Origin: Devosia sp. FJ2-5-3
Lineage (GTDB): Bacteria; Pseudomonadota; Alphaproteobacteria; Rhizobiales; Devosiaceae
DNA: 64,000 bases
Assembly (NCBI RefSeq): GCF_029201545.1
Contig: NZ_CP104007.1
Coordinates: 2,886,501 to 2,950,500, forward strand
Direction of reading: 5' to 3'
Within the stretch, counting starts at the first letter, position 1. Each line of letters begins with the position of its first letter. Position numbers and translations under genes: made by a program. The notes beneath the pieces were generated by a model, which saw only the letters and a program-made list of their open reading frames with translations, had not been told where the DNA came from and ran no database searches. This document shows positions 55,493 to 64,000 of this stretch, in pieces.

Positions 55493-56395
55493 ATGACCAC
55501 TCGCGACTGGCTCCTCGCCGATAGCCCCACTTCCCGCTGGCAGGCCAATGCCGGGCGCGCCTATCGCGTCCTGACAGCCCTGCTGCGCAATCCGCTCTCG
55601 GTCCTCGGCGGCCTCATCATTCTCGTCCTGCTGCTCACGGCCGCCTTCGCGCCGTGGATTGCCCCCTATTCTCCCACCGGGCAGAACCTCGGCAATCGCC
55701 TGCTGCCGCCCTCGGGCGAGCACTGGATGGGCACGGACGAGCTCGGCCGCGACATCTTCTCGCGCGTCGTCTATGGCTCCCAGATCACGCTGACCATCGT
55801 GCTGCTGGTGGCCCTGATCTCGGCTCCGCTCGGCCTCCTCGTCGGCGCCATTGCCGGTTATTTCGGTGGCTGGATCGACCGCATCCTCATGGGCTTCACC
55901 GACATTTTCCTGTCGCTGCCCAAGCTGATCCTGGCGCTGGCTTTCGTCGCCGCGCTTGGCCCGGGCATCAACAATGCCATCATCGCCATCGCCATCACCT
56001 CCTGGCCCGCCTATGCGCGTATTGCCCGCGCCGAAACACTGACCATCCGCAATGCCGAATATATCTCGGCGGTGCAGCTGGCCGGTGGCGGCCCCATCCG
56101 CGTCATCGTCCAGCACATCCTGCCGCTTTGCACCTCCTCGATGATCGTGCGCGTCACCCTCGACATGGCTGGCGTCATCCTCACCGCTGCCGGTCTCGGC
56201 TTTATCGGCCTTGGCGCCCAGCCGCCCCTGCCCGAATGGGGCGCGATGATCTCGCGCGGCCGTACCTTCATCCTCGACCAGTGGTGGGTCGCCACCATGC
56301 CCGGCTTTGCCATCATCATCGTCTCCCTCGGCTTCTGCTTCCTCGGCGATGGTCTGCGCGACGTCCTTGATCCCAAGAACGAGGGCAAGAGCTGA
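55493..56395 (+). CDS. peptide ABC transporter permease (DppC type)
   Basis: This 300-residue permease pairs with the DppB-like protein. Marks are APWIAPYSPTGQNLGNRLLPPSGEHWMGTDELGRDIFSRVVYGSQ (very typical DppC/OppC N-region), the EAA-type loop EYISAVQLAGGGPIRVIVQHILP, and GLGFIGLGAQPPLPEWGAMI. It shares one base with the next ATPase gene. Confidence 0.94.
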   Translation: MTTRDWLLADSPTSRWQANAGRAYRVLTALLRNPLSVLGGLIILVLLLTAAFAPWIAPYSPTGQNLGNRLLPPSGEHWMGTDELGRDIFSRVVYGSQITLTIVLLVALISAPLGLLVGAIAGYFGGWIDRILMGFTDIFLSLPKLILALAFVAALGPGINNAIIAIAITSWPAYARIARAETLTIRNAEYISAVQLAGGGPIRVIVQHILPLCTSSMIVRVTLDMAGVILTAAGLGFIGLGAQPPLPEWGAMISRGRTFILDQWWVATMPGFAIIIVSLGFCFLGDGLRDVLDPKNEGKS

Positions 56396-57227
56396 TGACC
56401 ATGCCCCTTCTCGAAGTCGAAAATCTTCGCGTTTCCTTCCCGACCCACTCCGGCCGCGTCGAAGTGGTGAAGGGCCTCTCCTTCACGCTCGGTCGCGAGC
56501 GTCTGGGCATTGTGGGTGAAAGCGGCTCCGGCAAATCCATGACCGGCCGCTCGATCCTCAAACTCATCCGCAAGCCAGGCGAGGTCACCGCCGACAAGCT
56601 CAGCTTTGATGGCATCGACATTCTCGCCCAGAGCGAAAAGCAGATGCGCTCGATCCGCGGCGCCCGCATTTCCATGGTGATGCAGGACCCCAAATTCTCG
56701 CTCAATCCGGTCATGACGGTGGGCGCGCAGATCGCCGAGGCCCTGGTGACCCACCAGAAACTGCCGCGCCGCGACGTGCAGGCCCGCGTGCTAGAAATGC
56801 TGCGTGCCGTCCGCATCAACGATCCCCAGCGCGTCGCCACACTCTACCCGCATGAAGTTTCGGGCGGCATGGGCCAGCGCATCATGATTGCCATGATGCT
56901 GATCCCGGAGCCTGAATTGCTGATCGCCGACGAACCGACCTCGGCGCTCGACGTCTCCGTCCAGGCGCAGGTGCTCGACATCATCGACGACCTCGTCACC
57001 CGCAAGGGCATGGGGCTCATCCTCATCAGCCACGATCTGGCTCTGGTCAGTCGTTATTGCGACCGCGTGCTGGTGATGAATTCGGGCCGCGTGGTCGAAG
57101 AATGCGCCGCCGGTGAGCTAGACAAGGCGCAGCATCCCTATACGCGGGGCCTGCTCGCAGCCATGCCCGTCATCGATGAAATAAGAGAAGAACTGCCGGT
57201 GCTCGACCGGACACAATGGGCCGGCAC

Positions 57228-57231
<4 letters not shown>
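56395..57231 (+). CDS. peptide ABC transporter ATPase (DppD type)
   Basis: This 278-residue ATPase has Walker A GESGSGKS, the signature VSGGMGQRIMIAMML (SGGM instead of SGGQ), Walker B LLIADEPTSALD and the H-loop LISHDLALVSRYCDR. It ends with an oligopeptide-transport C-tail (HPYTRGLLAAMP). It overlaps the DppF-like gene by 4 bp. Confidence 0.94.
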
Positions 57232-57962
<731 letters not shown>

Positions 57963-57981
57963 GGCCCAAGGCTGCCGCTAT

Positions 57982-57997
57982 CTCCCCTCGCGGGGAG
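57982..57997. repeat. short GC-rich palindrome after the DppF-type gene
   Basis: CTCCCC pairs with GGGGAG around TCGC, followed by TGTTGGGGAGGAG. It is a short member of the intergenic palindrome family. Confidence 0.45.
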
Positions 57998-58064
57998 TGT
58001 TGGGGAGGAGAAACCGGCTCGGCCCAACGAGCCTCCGCATCTACCAGACCAAGGACTACCCTCA

Positions 58065-58559
58065 ATGACTGACCACCAGGCCGCCCTCGCCACTTTCGAC
58101 GTGGCAATCGCCAAGGCCAAGAGTGCCGAGCAGGCCTTCTCCGCCCTCCAGAACCTCGTCCAGGCCACTGTCGGCGCCAAGCTTTTCACTGTCATGCAAG
58201 TCGATATGGCCGCCGAGCTGTCGCGCCGCGCCTATACCAGCGACCCCGCCAATTACCCGGCCTCGGGCACCAAGCCGCTCAATTACGGCCCCTGGTTCGA
58301 CGTCGTGCACGGCCGCCGCGAATATTTCGTCACCAACACCATCGAAGACATCGCCAAGGTGTTCTTCGACCATGAGCTGATCAATTCGCTCGGCTGCCAG
58401 TCGGTCGTCAATATGCCAGTGATTGTCGGCGACGTGCTGGTTGGCACCGTCAACATGCTCGATGTCACCGACTATTACACGCCTGAGCGCGTCCAGCAGA
58501 TCCGCGACCTCATTTCGATCCCGGCCAAGCTCGCCATGCTGGTCGCGCTGCGCGCCTGA
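58065..58559 (+). CDS. stand-alone GAF domain protein
   Basis: This 164-residue protein is essentially a single GAF sensor domain. The N-terminal ~40 residues are helical (AKAKSAEQAFSALQNLVQATVGAKLFTVMQVD). The core carries RREYFVTNTIEDIAKVFFDH and GCQSVVNMPVIVGDVLVGTVNMLDV. There is no output domain and only one Cys, which argues against a methionine sulfoxide reductase of the GAF type. It follows the peptide ATPase by 102 bp on the same strand. It may sense a small molecule for the transporter locus; function is unknown. Confidence 0.85.
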   Translation: MTDHQAALATFDVAIAKAKSAEQAFSALQNLVQATVGAKLFTVMQVDMAAELSRRAYTSDPANYPASGTKPLNYGPWFDVVHGRREYFVTNTIEDIAKVFFDHELINSLGCQSVVNMPVIVGDVLVGTVNMLDVTDYYTPERVQQIRDLISIPAKLAMLVALRA

Positions 58560-58681
58560 GTTTTTGGGTTCTTGGAAGAGTGCTTTCGCCATCTCATGGA
58601 GAGAGCGCACTCTGGGCGCCTACCGGGTCACCTATCGCCACCGTGTCATCGCGGAAATTAACAGTCCAAACTCGATGCGTC

Positions 58682-58702
58682 CCTCCCCCTATCAGGGGGA
58701 GG
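58682..58702. repeat. short GC-rich palindrome between GAF gene and putA
   Basis: Perfect 9-bp arms (CCTCCCCCT and AGGGGGAGG) with an ATC loop are followed by TTAGGTGGG. It sits between convergent genes and may help termination. Confidence 0.6.
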
Positions 58703-58772
58703 TTAGGTGGGTGTACCGCGCCGCCCGTCAAAAAGAAAAGGGCGGGAGAAACCCCCGCCCCATCCGTTCCCG

Positions 58773-61700
58773 TTAACCCGCTTCGGCCATCAGGCTGGCA
58801 TTTCCGCCAGCTGCCGTCGTGTCGATGCAGACCTGGCGCTCCAACTGCAGGCGGGCGACATCGCCCGGGCCGGTCAGCAGCGGCAGGATAGCGCCATCGC
58901 GCGCGGCCAGCGCCTTGCGGATCTGCACCAGCTCCTCGCCTTCGCCAAAGAACGCCACCGCCTCGAACGTCGTGGCATTTGCCAGCATCTCAAGATCCAC
59001 CGGCACAACCAGCGGCACGCAACCGGCCGTCTCTGCCATACGTCGCTGGGTCACCAGATCCTGTCCGCTCGGTCCCAGGCACAGCACGGTTCCGCGCGGC
59101 GCGACATGGAGCACATTGCTCTCGCCGGTCGGTCCGGGCAGCGTCAGCGCAGCGGATTGCAAATCCGCATACCCTGTGGTGAAGCGCGGCAGATAGTGCG
59201 GCCCGCCCGCCTTGGGCCCAGTGCCCGACAGGCCCTCGCCACCAAATGGCTGGCTGCCCACCACCGCACCGATCTGGTTGCGATTGATGTAGATATTGCC
59301 AGCGTGGACCGAGGCGGAGACCTTCTTAACCCGGCTCGAAATGCGAGTGTGCATGCCAAAGGTCAGGCCATAGCCCGAGGCGTTGATCGCGGCGATCACC
59401 TTGTCGATCTCATCGGCCTTGAAGGTCGCCACATGCAGCACCGGCCCGAAGATTTCCTCCGGGATATCCTCTACGCCATTCACCTTGAGCACAGTCGGGG
59501 CGACGAAATTGCCCTTGGCCGGCGTCTTGAGCGCGTGAATCACCTTTGCCGCATTAACGCGCAGATAGGTCTCGATCTTTTCGCGCGCCGGCTGATCGAT
59601 GATGGGGCCGATATCGGTGGCGAGGTCCCAGGGATTGCCCAGCGTCAGCTCGTCCATCGCACCCTTGAGCATGGTCAGCGTCCGCTCGGCCGCGTCTTCC
59701 TGCACATAGAGCACGCGCAGCGCCGAACAGCGCTGGCCGGCCGACTGGAAAGCGGACGCAAGGATATCGCGCACCGCCTGCTCGGGCAGCGCTGTCGAAT
59801 CAACGATCATCGCATTGAGCCCGCCCGTCTCGGCGATCAGCGGGGCCTTGGGGTCGAGGTTGTCCGCCATGGCGCGGTCGATGCGATGCGCTGTCGGCAG
59901 CGAGCCGGTGAACGCGACGCCGGCAATCCGGCTGTCCGAGGTCAAGGCCGTGCCCACATCCGGGCCACCCGGCACCAGATGGATGGCGTCGGCAGCAATC
60001 CCCGCTTCATGCATCAGCTGCACCGCCCGGAAGGCGATCAACGGCGTCTGCGGGGCGGGCTTGGCAACCACGCCATTGCCGGTCACCAGCGCAGCAGCGA
60101 TCTGGCCGGTAAAGATGGCCAGCGGGAAATTCCACGGCGAGATCGCCGCAAACACACCCCGCGGCGCGCCCAGTTCACCCTCTTCGGCCTGCGCCGCGTA
60201 GTAGCGCAGGAAGTCGACAGCCTCGCGCACTTCCGCCACAGCGTCCGACCAGCTCTTGCCAGCCTCGCGCGCCAATAGCGCAAACAACTCGGCGCGATGG
60301 GCTTCATAGAGATCGGCGGTCTTGCGCAGCGCTGCGGCGCGGCTTGCCACGGGCGTCCAGGCCCAGTTGGACGCCGCCGCAGCCCCGATCGCTGCACCGA
60401 CCTCTTCGACCGTCGCGGCAACGACGTGACCGACGACATCGTCGGGATCGGCCGGATTGATCACCGCGGCCGCAGAACCAGCGACCTCGCCCTCTCCGGC
60501 CGAAGCCGGGATCGTGGTCGCCAGCCATTTATGCGTGCGGAATTTTGCCCGCTCCGCGTCGACAGCACCGAGCGCTACCGGGTCGGTGATATCGAGGCCA
60601 GCCGAATTGTCCCGCCCGCCAAAAATGTCCTTGGGCAACGGAATGGCCGGGTTGGCAAAGCTCTCCAGTGCCAGCAGCTTGCCGATCGGGTCCTCGGCGA
60701 CCTGTGCGGCCGGGATATCCTCGTCGGCAATCTGATAGACGAACGAGCCATTGGCGCCGTTTTCGAGCAGACGGCGCACCAGATAGGCCAAGAGGTCCTT
60801 ATGCGCACCGACCGGCGCATAGATACGCGTGCGGGTCGAATGATTGGTGCGCAGCACTTCATGCAGCCGCTCGCCCATGCCGTGGAGGCGCTGGAACTCG
60901 TAGCTGTCGTTGAACCGCCCGGCTTCGGCGGCCAGATGCAGCACTGCCGCCGCCGTATGGGCGTTGTGCGAGGCAAACTGCGGGTAGATGCGCTTGCAGG
61001 TAAAGAGCTTTCGCGCCGCCGCAATGTAGCTGACGTCGGTGGTCGCCTTGCGGGTATAGACCGGGAAGTCGTCGAGCCCGAGCACCTGCGCGCGCTTGAC
61101 CTCGGCATCCCAATAGGCGCCCTTGACCAGGCGCACCATGATCTTGCGATCGAGCTTTTCCGCAATGGCTTCCAGCCAGTCGATCAGCGGCAGGACACGC
61201 TTGCCATAGGCCTGCACCACCACGCCAAAACCGTCCCAGCCAGCGAGTTCCGGCGTTGCCAGAACGGCCTCGATGATTTCCATCGAGAGATCGAGGCGGT
61301 CGGCTTCTTCGGCGTCGATATTGAAGCCCATATTGGCGGCGCGAGCCGCCAGCGCCAGCTTTCGCGTCGAGTCCACCAGTTCAGTAAGAACCCGTTCGCG
61401 CTTGGCGAATTCATAGCGCGGATGCAGCGCCGAGAGTTTTACCGAAATGCCCGGATTGTCGCGCACGGCATCAGAGGTGCAGTGCGGCGCAAGGCTCGCG
61501 ATGGCGCTGGCATAGCTCTCGAAATAGCGCTCGGCGTCCTCACTGGTGCGGGCGGCCTCGCCCAGCATGTCGTAGGAATAGCGATAACCCAGTGCCTCGG
61601 GCTTCCTGGCATTGCTGATGGCTTCATCAATAGTGCGGCCAAAGACGAACTGGCTGCCCAGCACGCGCATCGCCTGCGCAACGGCAGTGCGGATCACGGG

Positions 61701-62156
61701 CTCGCCCAGACGGGCGATGGCGCGGTGCAGCGCGTTCTTGGGGCCGACTTCCGGATCACCCAGAACATCTGCCGTCAGGCTGAGCGCCCAGGACGAGAAA
61801 TTGACCAGCTGGTTGGACGAACCGCCAAAATGGCTGGCCCAGTCCGAACCGCCCACCTTGTCATGGATCAGCGCATCGACGGTCTCGGCATCCGGCACGC
61901 GCAGCAGCGCCTCGGCCAGCGACATCAGCGCCACGCCCTCATCGGTCGCGAGCCCATATTCGGCCAGGAAGCTCTCCATCAGCCCGAGCTTGTTGCCACT
62001 GCGGACCGTGGTCACCAGCTGCTCGGCATGGCCCGAGACGGCGCGGCGCTGCGCCTCGTCGAGGCCCGTCGCCTCGATGAGCTGGGGCACCAGCTGGTTT
62101 TCATCTGCATAGATGCGGGCGCGCATTTCCCCGCGGATGGCGTCGATATCGGTCAT
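58773..62156 (-). CDS. putA: bifunctional proline dehydrogenase / P5C dehydrogenase
   Basis: This ~1127-residue enzyme oxidises proline to glutamate in two steps. The proline dehydrogenase barrel (about 150-480) shows DAEEADRLDLSMEII, FGVVVQAYGKR, MVRLVKGAYWD and the ISVKLSALHPRYEF strand. The aldehyde dehydrogenase (about 530-985) has ISPWNFPLAIFTGQIAAALVTGN, IAETGGLNAMIVDSTALPEQ and the catalytic Cys in QSAGQRCSALR. A C-terminal domain follows. The N-terminal ribbon-helix-helix of E. coli PutA is absent, so PutR must regulate. Starts at 62162 or 62165 are possible. Confidence 0.95.
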   Translation of the reverse strand: MTDIDAIRGEMRARIYADENQLVPQLIEATGLDEAQRRAVSGHAEQLVTTVRSGNKLGLMESFLAEYGLATDEGVALMSLAEALLRVPDAETVDALIHDKVGGSDWASHFGGSSNQLVNFSSWALSLTADVLGDPEVGPKNALHRAIARLGEPVIRTAVAQAMRVLGSQFVFGRTIDEAISNARKPEALGYRYSYDMLGEAARTSEDAERYFESYASAIASLAPHCTSDAVRDNPGISVKLSALHPRYEFAKRERVLTELVDSTRKLALAARAANMGFNIDAEEADRLDLSMEIIEAVLATPELAGWDGFGVVVQAYGKRVLPLIDWLEAIAEKLDRKIMVRLVKGAYWDAEVKRAQVLGLDDFPVYTRKATTDVSYIAAARKLFTCKRIYPQFASHNAHTAAAVLHLAAEAGRFNDSYEFQRLHGMGERLHEVLRTNHSTRTRIYAPVGAHKDLLAYLVRRLLENGANGSFVYQIADEDIPAAQVAEDPIGKLLALESFANPAIPLPKDIFGGRDNSAGLDITDPVALGAVDAERAKFRTHKWLATTIPASAGEGEVAGSAAAVINPADPDDVVGHVVAATVEEVGAAIGAAAASNWAWTPVASRAAALRKTADLYEAHRAELFALLAREAGKSWSDAVAEVREAVDFLRYYAAQAEEGELGAPRGVFAAISPWNFPLAIFTGQIAAALVTGNGVVAKPAPQTPLIAFRAVQLMHEAGIAADAIHLVPGGPDVGTALTSDSRIAGVAFTGSLPTAHRIDRAMADNLDPKAPLIAETGGLNAMIVDSTALPEQAVRDILASAFQSAGQRCSALRVLYVQEDAAERTLTMLKGAMDELTLGNPWDLATDIGPIIDQPAREKIETYLRVNAAKVIHALKTPAKGNFVAPTVLKVNGVEDIPEEIFGPVLHVATFKADEIDKVIAAINASGYGLTFGMHTRISSRVKKVSASVHAGNIYINRNQIGAVVGSQPFGGEGLSGTGPKAGGPHYLPRFTTGYADLQSAALTLPGPTGESNVLHVAPRGTVLCLGPSGQDLVTQRRMAETAGCVPLVVPVDLEMLANATTFEAVAFFGEGEELVQIRKALAARDGAILPLLTGPGDVARLQLERQVCIDTTAAGGNASLMAEAG

Positions 62157-62206
62157 GGACATCACTCAAAAATCGTTGCCAGCAGATATGCCAGACCTCT
62201 CACAGG

Positions 62207-62275
62207 CGTTTCGCCTGATCATCTGGGACAGCGCCATCAATGCTGGTAATATGGCGGCCTCTCTTAGGCGAAACG
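62207..62275. promoter_or_regulatory. candidate PutR sites: 10-bp inverted repeat in the putA/putR gap
   Basis: CGTTTCGCCT at 62207-62216 and its exact reverse complement AGGCGAAACG at 62266-62275 are 59 bp apart centre to centre. The second copy ends 3 bp before the putR start, fitting autoregulation. Inference from position and symmetry. Confidence 0.45.
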
Positions 62276-62278
62276 ACC

Positions 62279-62746
62279 ATGAAAACCATCACCCACGAGA
62301 CTTTGGACCAGATCGATCGTCGTATCCTCGATGAGCTCTCCCGCGATGGTCGCCTCAGCATAGCCGAGTTGAGCCGGCGGGTGAATTTATCCAAGACGCC
62401 CTGCCAGGCCCGCATCAAGCGGCTCGAGGCAGAAGGCTATATTCTGGGCTATCGCGCCGTCATCGATCCCGAGCGCCTTGGCCTGCCCCATGTCGCCTTT
62501 GTCGAGGTCAAGCTCTCCGACACCCGCAAGGCCGCGCTCGCCGCCTTCAACAAGGCCGTCCGCGCCCTCCCCGAGGTCGAGCAGGCCCACATGATCGCCT
62601 CGAGCTTCGATTATCTCTTAAAAGTCCGCACCAAAGACATCGCCGCCTATCGCGAAGTGCTGGGCGAAAAGATCTCCGCCCTGCCCCACGTCGCCCACAC
62701 CTCCACCCACGTCTCGATGGAATCGGTCAAGGACCACGCGGAGTAG
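62279..62746 (+). CDS. putR: Lrp/AsnC family regulator of proline catabolism
   Basis: This 155-residue regulator has an N-terminal helix-turn-helix (LDQIDRRILDELSRDGRLSIAELSRRVNLSKTPCQARIKRLEAEGYI) and a C-terminal RAM ligand-binding domain (VAFVEVKLSD to SSFDYLLKVRTKDIAAYREVL). Its place divergent from putA identifies it as PutR, which activates putA when proline is present. The ATG at 62279 begins MKTITHETLD. Confidence 0.92.
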   Translation: MKTITHETLDQIDRRILDELSRDGRLSIAELSRRVNLSKTPCQARIKRLEAEGYILGYRAVIDPERLGLPHVAFVEVKLSDTRKAALAAFNKAVRALPEVEQAHMIASSFDYLLKVRTKDIAAYREVLGEKISALPHVAHTSTHVSMESVKDHAE

Positions 62747-62811
62747 GGTTTGGGGGATCCCCCCCTAACCTATCGCGTTTGCCGCGATATTTATGAACCA
62801 CCGGCAGATCT

Positions 62812-62831
62812 TTCCCCCTATCGGGGGGAGG
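62812..62831. repeat. degenerate GC-rich palindrome before the HPP gene
   Basis: C5/G6 arms around TATC are followed by GCTAGGAGCGGG. A second small palindrome, GGGGGATCCCCC, lies at 62752-62763. Both belong to the intergenic palindrome pattern of this window. Confidence 0.45.
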
Positions 62832-62931
62832 CTAGGAGCGGGTATCCCCCCAGCAAGATTTTACCCAAACCCGCCGAACTTCGCATTCCCCGCCTTTGTT
62901 GCCGCGCGACGGCAATGCTATTGCCAGCGCC

Positions 62932-64000
62932 ATGTCCCGCCTTGCCCGTTTCCTGCCCAATCTTGTCCCCGTCAGCCATCGCGAGAGGCTGCGCGCCTCC
63001 ATTGGCGCCTTTATCGGCCTGCTGGCCACCGCGGCTCTGACGACACTGGCGCTGGGCAATGGCCCGGACTGGCCGCTGCTGATGGCGCCCATCGGCGCTT
63101 CGGCCGTGCTGCTTTTTGCCGTGCCGGCCAGCCCGCTGGCTCAACCCTGGTCCATCCTCGGCGGCAATTGCCTGGCTGCCATAGTCGGGGTCACCTGCGC
63201 GCAGTGGATCGGCGATGTGCCGCTTGCAGCGGCGCTGGCCGTCTCAGTCAGCATCGGGCTGATGCTGACTTTCAAATGCCTCCACCCGCCCAGCGGCGCC
63301 GTTGCGCTGACCGCGGTCATCGGCGGCCCGGCCATCACAGACCTCGGCTATGTCTTCGTCGCCTGGCCGGTCGCGGTCAATTCGCTACTGCTGCTTGCCA
63401 TTGCGGTCGCCTTCAACCGGCTGACCGGCAAGGACTATCCGCACCGCCCGGCCGTCACCGCGCGTGCCGGTTCGGAGACCGCCCCTCAAGCGCTCAGCCT
63501 CGGCGTTACCGTCTCTGATCTCGAAAAGGCCATCGCCCAGCGCGACGAAGTGGTCAGCGTCGACCCCGTGGATCTGGGGGATGTCCTGCAGCGCGCCGAG
63601 ATCATCGCCTTTGCGCGCCGCTCGGGCGACATCACCGCCGCAGCGATCATGACACGCGCGGTCACCACCATCGCCCCCGGCACATCGTTGCGCGTCGCGC
63701 TGCGCCTCCTCCGCAGGGAAGGCATCAAGGCCCTTCCCGTGATCGACGACGCCAGACGCGTGGTCGGCATTCTCACCCAGACCGATCTTCTCGACAAAGC
63801 CGATTGGGGCCCGAGCGCCAGTGCCAGCCGCTTTCTGCCCCGCGCTGATCGCCCCTTGCGCGGCAGGGTGCGCGATGTGATGACGCCCCTTGTCTCCACC
63901 ATCCCCGCCGCCATGCCGCTGGCCATGGTCATCCAGCTCATGCTGCGCAGCGGCCACCACCATCTGCCCGTTGTCACCGACAACGGCACGCTGGCCGGCA
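62932..64000 (+). CDS. HPP family membrane protein with CBS domain pair (3' end cut)
   Basis: At least 356 residues are present before the window ends. The N-terminal ~170 residues form an HPP domain with four to five hydrophobic segments and the motifs PLLMAPIGASAVLLFAVPASPLAQPW and TFKCLHPPSGAVALTAVIGG, which contains the His-Pro-Pro that names the family. CBS motifs follow from ~235: IMTRAVTTIAPGTSLRVALRLLRREGIKALPVID and VMTPLVSTIPAAMPLAMV. HPP proteins are linked to nitrite transport in some organisms; the CBS pair suggests nucleotide control. The start is the ATG at 62932. Confidence 0.88.
   Translation, partial: MSRLARFLPNLVPVSHRERLRASIGAFIGLLATAALTTLALGNGPDWPLLMAPIGASAVLLFAVPASPLAQPWSILGGNCLAAIVGVTCAQWIGDVPLAAALAVSVSIGLMLTFKCLHPPSGAVALTAVIGGPAITDLGYVFVAWPVAVNSLLLLAIAVAFNRLTGKDYPHRPAVTARAGSETAPQALSLGVTVSDLEKAIAQRDEVVSVDPVDLGDVLQRAEIIAFARRSGDITAAAIMTRAVTTIAPGTSLRVALRLLRREGIKALPVIDDARRVVGILTQTDLLDKADWGPSASASRFLPRADRPLRGRVRDVMTPLVSTIPAAMPLAMVIQLMLRSGHHHLPVVTDNGTLAG

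Noticed and set aside
60297..62249. 650-codon plus-strand frame opposite putA
   Set aside because: putA shows both enzyme domains in full; the opposite frame is a shadow with low-complexity Arg/His/Gln content.

Overview
The window looks like a chromosomal segment of an alphaproteobacterium of the order Hyphomicrobiales (Rhizobiales), most likely Devosia or a close relative. This is judged from protein style, high GC and gene order; nothing here names the species. Supporting marks are the housekeeping order rpoZ, rsh, pyrE, acpS, lepB, rnc, era, recO, parC; the LdtR/LdtP pair beside a DUF6163-type gene and hemB; a RIME-like intergenic palindromic element; and a Rhizobiales-type porin. I saw no rRNA, tRNA, CRISPR array, prophage or transposase.

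Region 1 (1-7.2 kb) is a carbohydrate uptake and oxidation locus: a divergent AraC regulator (cut by the window edge), a complete family-1 sugar ABC transporter, and a fused Gfo/Idh/MocA + aldo-keto reductase enzyme. Region 2 (7.2-11.5 kb) holds small accessory genes (SRPBCC/ArsR pair, DHFR-like reductase, GNAT, FMN reductase) and an FMN riboswitch that controls a RibN-type riboflavin importer. Region 3 (11.6-18.4 kb) is a myo-inositol catabolic operon: iolR, iolC fused to DUF2090, iolD, iolE, a small membrane gene, iolB. Two 24-bp tripartite repeats (TTCC-N6-GGAA-N6-TTCC) sit before iolR and before iolC and are strong IolR operator candidates.

Region 4 (18.4-25.7 kb) covers cell-wall remodelling (ldtP, ldtR), hemB, an MFS exporter, an RDD protein and the N-degron transferase bpt. 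Region 5 (25.6-37.7 kb) is core housekeeping, mostly on the minus strand, plus a NYN-domain gene, smpB and dapA. A 106-bp double-hairpin element between bpt and a Dabb gene supplies the stop codons of both.

Region 6 (37.9-47.0 kb) has an alpha/beta-hydrolase-fold protein that seems to lack its catalytic Ser and His, an OmpA-like lipoprotein-type or periplasmic protein, the main porin, an SDR, and an amino-sugar/peptidoglycan recycling set (nagA, GntR regulator, murQ). Region 7 (47.4-50.3 kb) is a DeoR regulator divergent from a two-subunit transketolase. Region 8 (50.4-62.7 kb) is a peptide and proline utilisation block: an M24 Xaa-Pro-type peptidase, a dipeptide ABC transporter whose binding protein and XRE-cupin regulator are divergent from the permeases and ATPases, a stand-alone GAF protein, bifunctional PutA and its Lrp-type regulator PutR. 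The window ends in a truncated HPP-CBS membrane protein.

Intergenic spaces carry a family of GC-rich palindromes with a T-T-A-G-G-G-like tail, in two long forms (120 and 149 bp) and several short forms, mostly in the last 14 kb.
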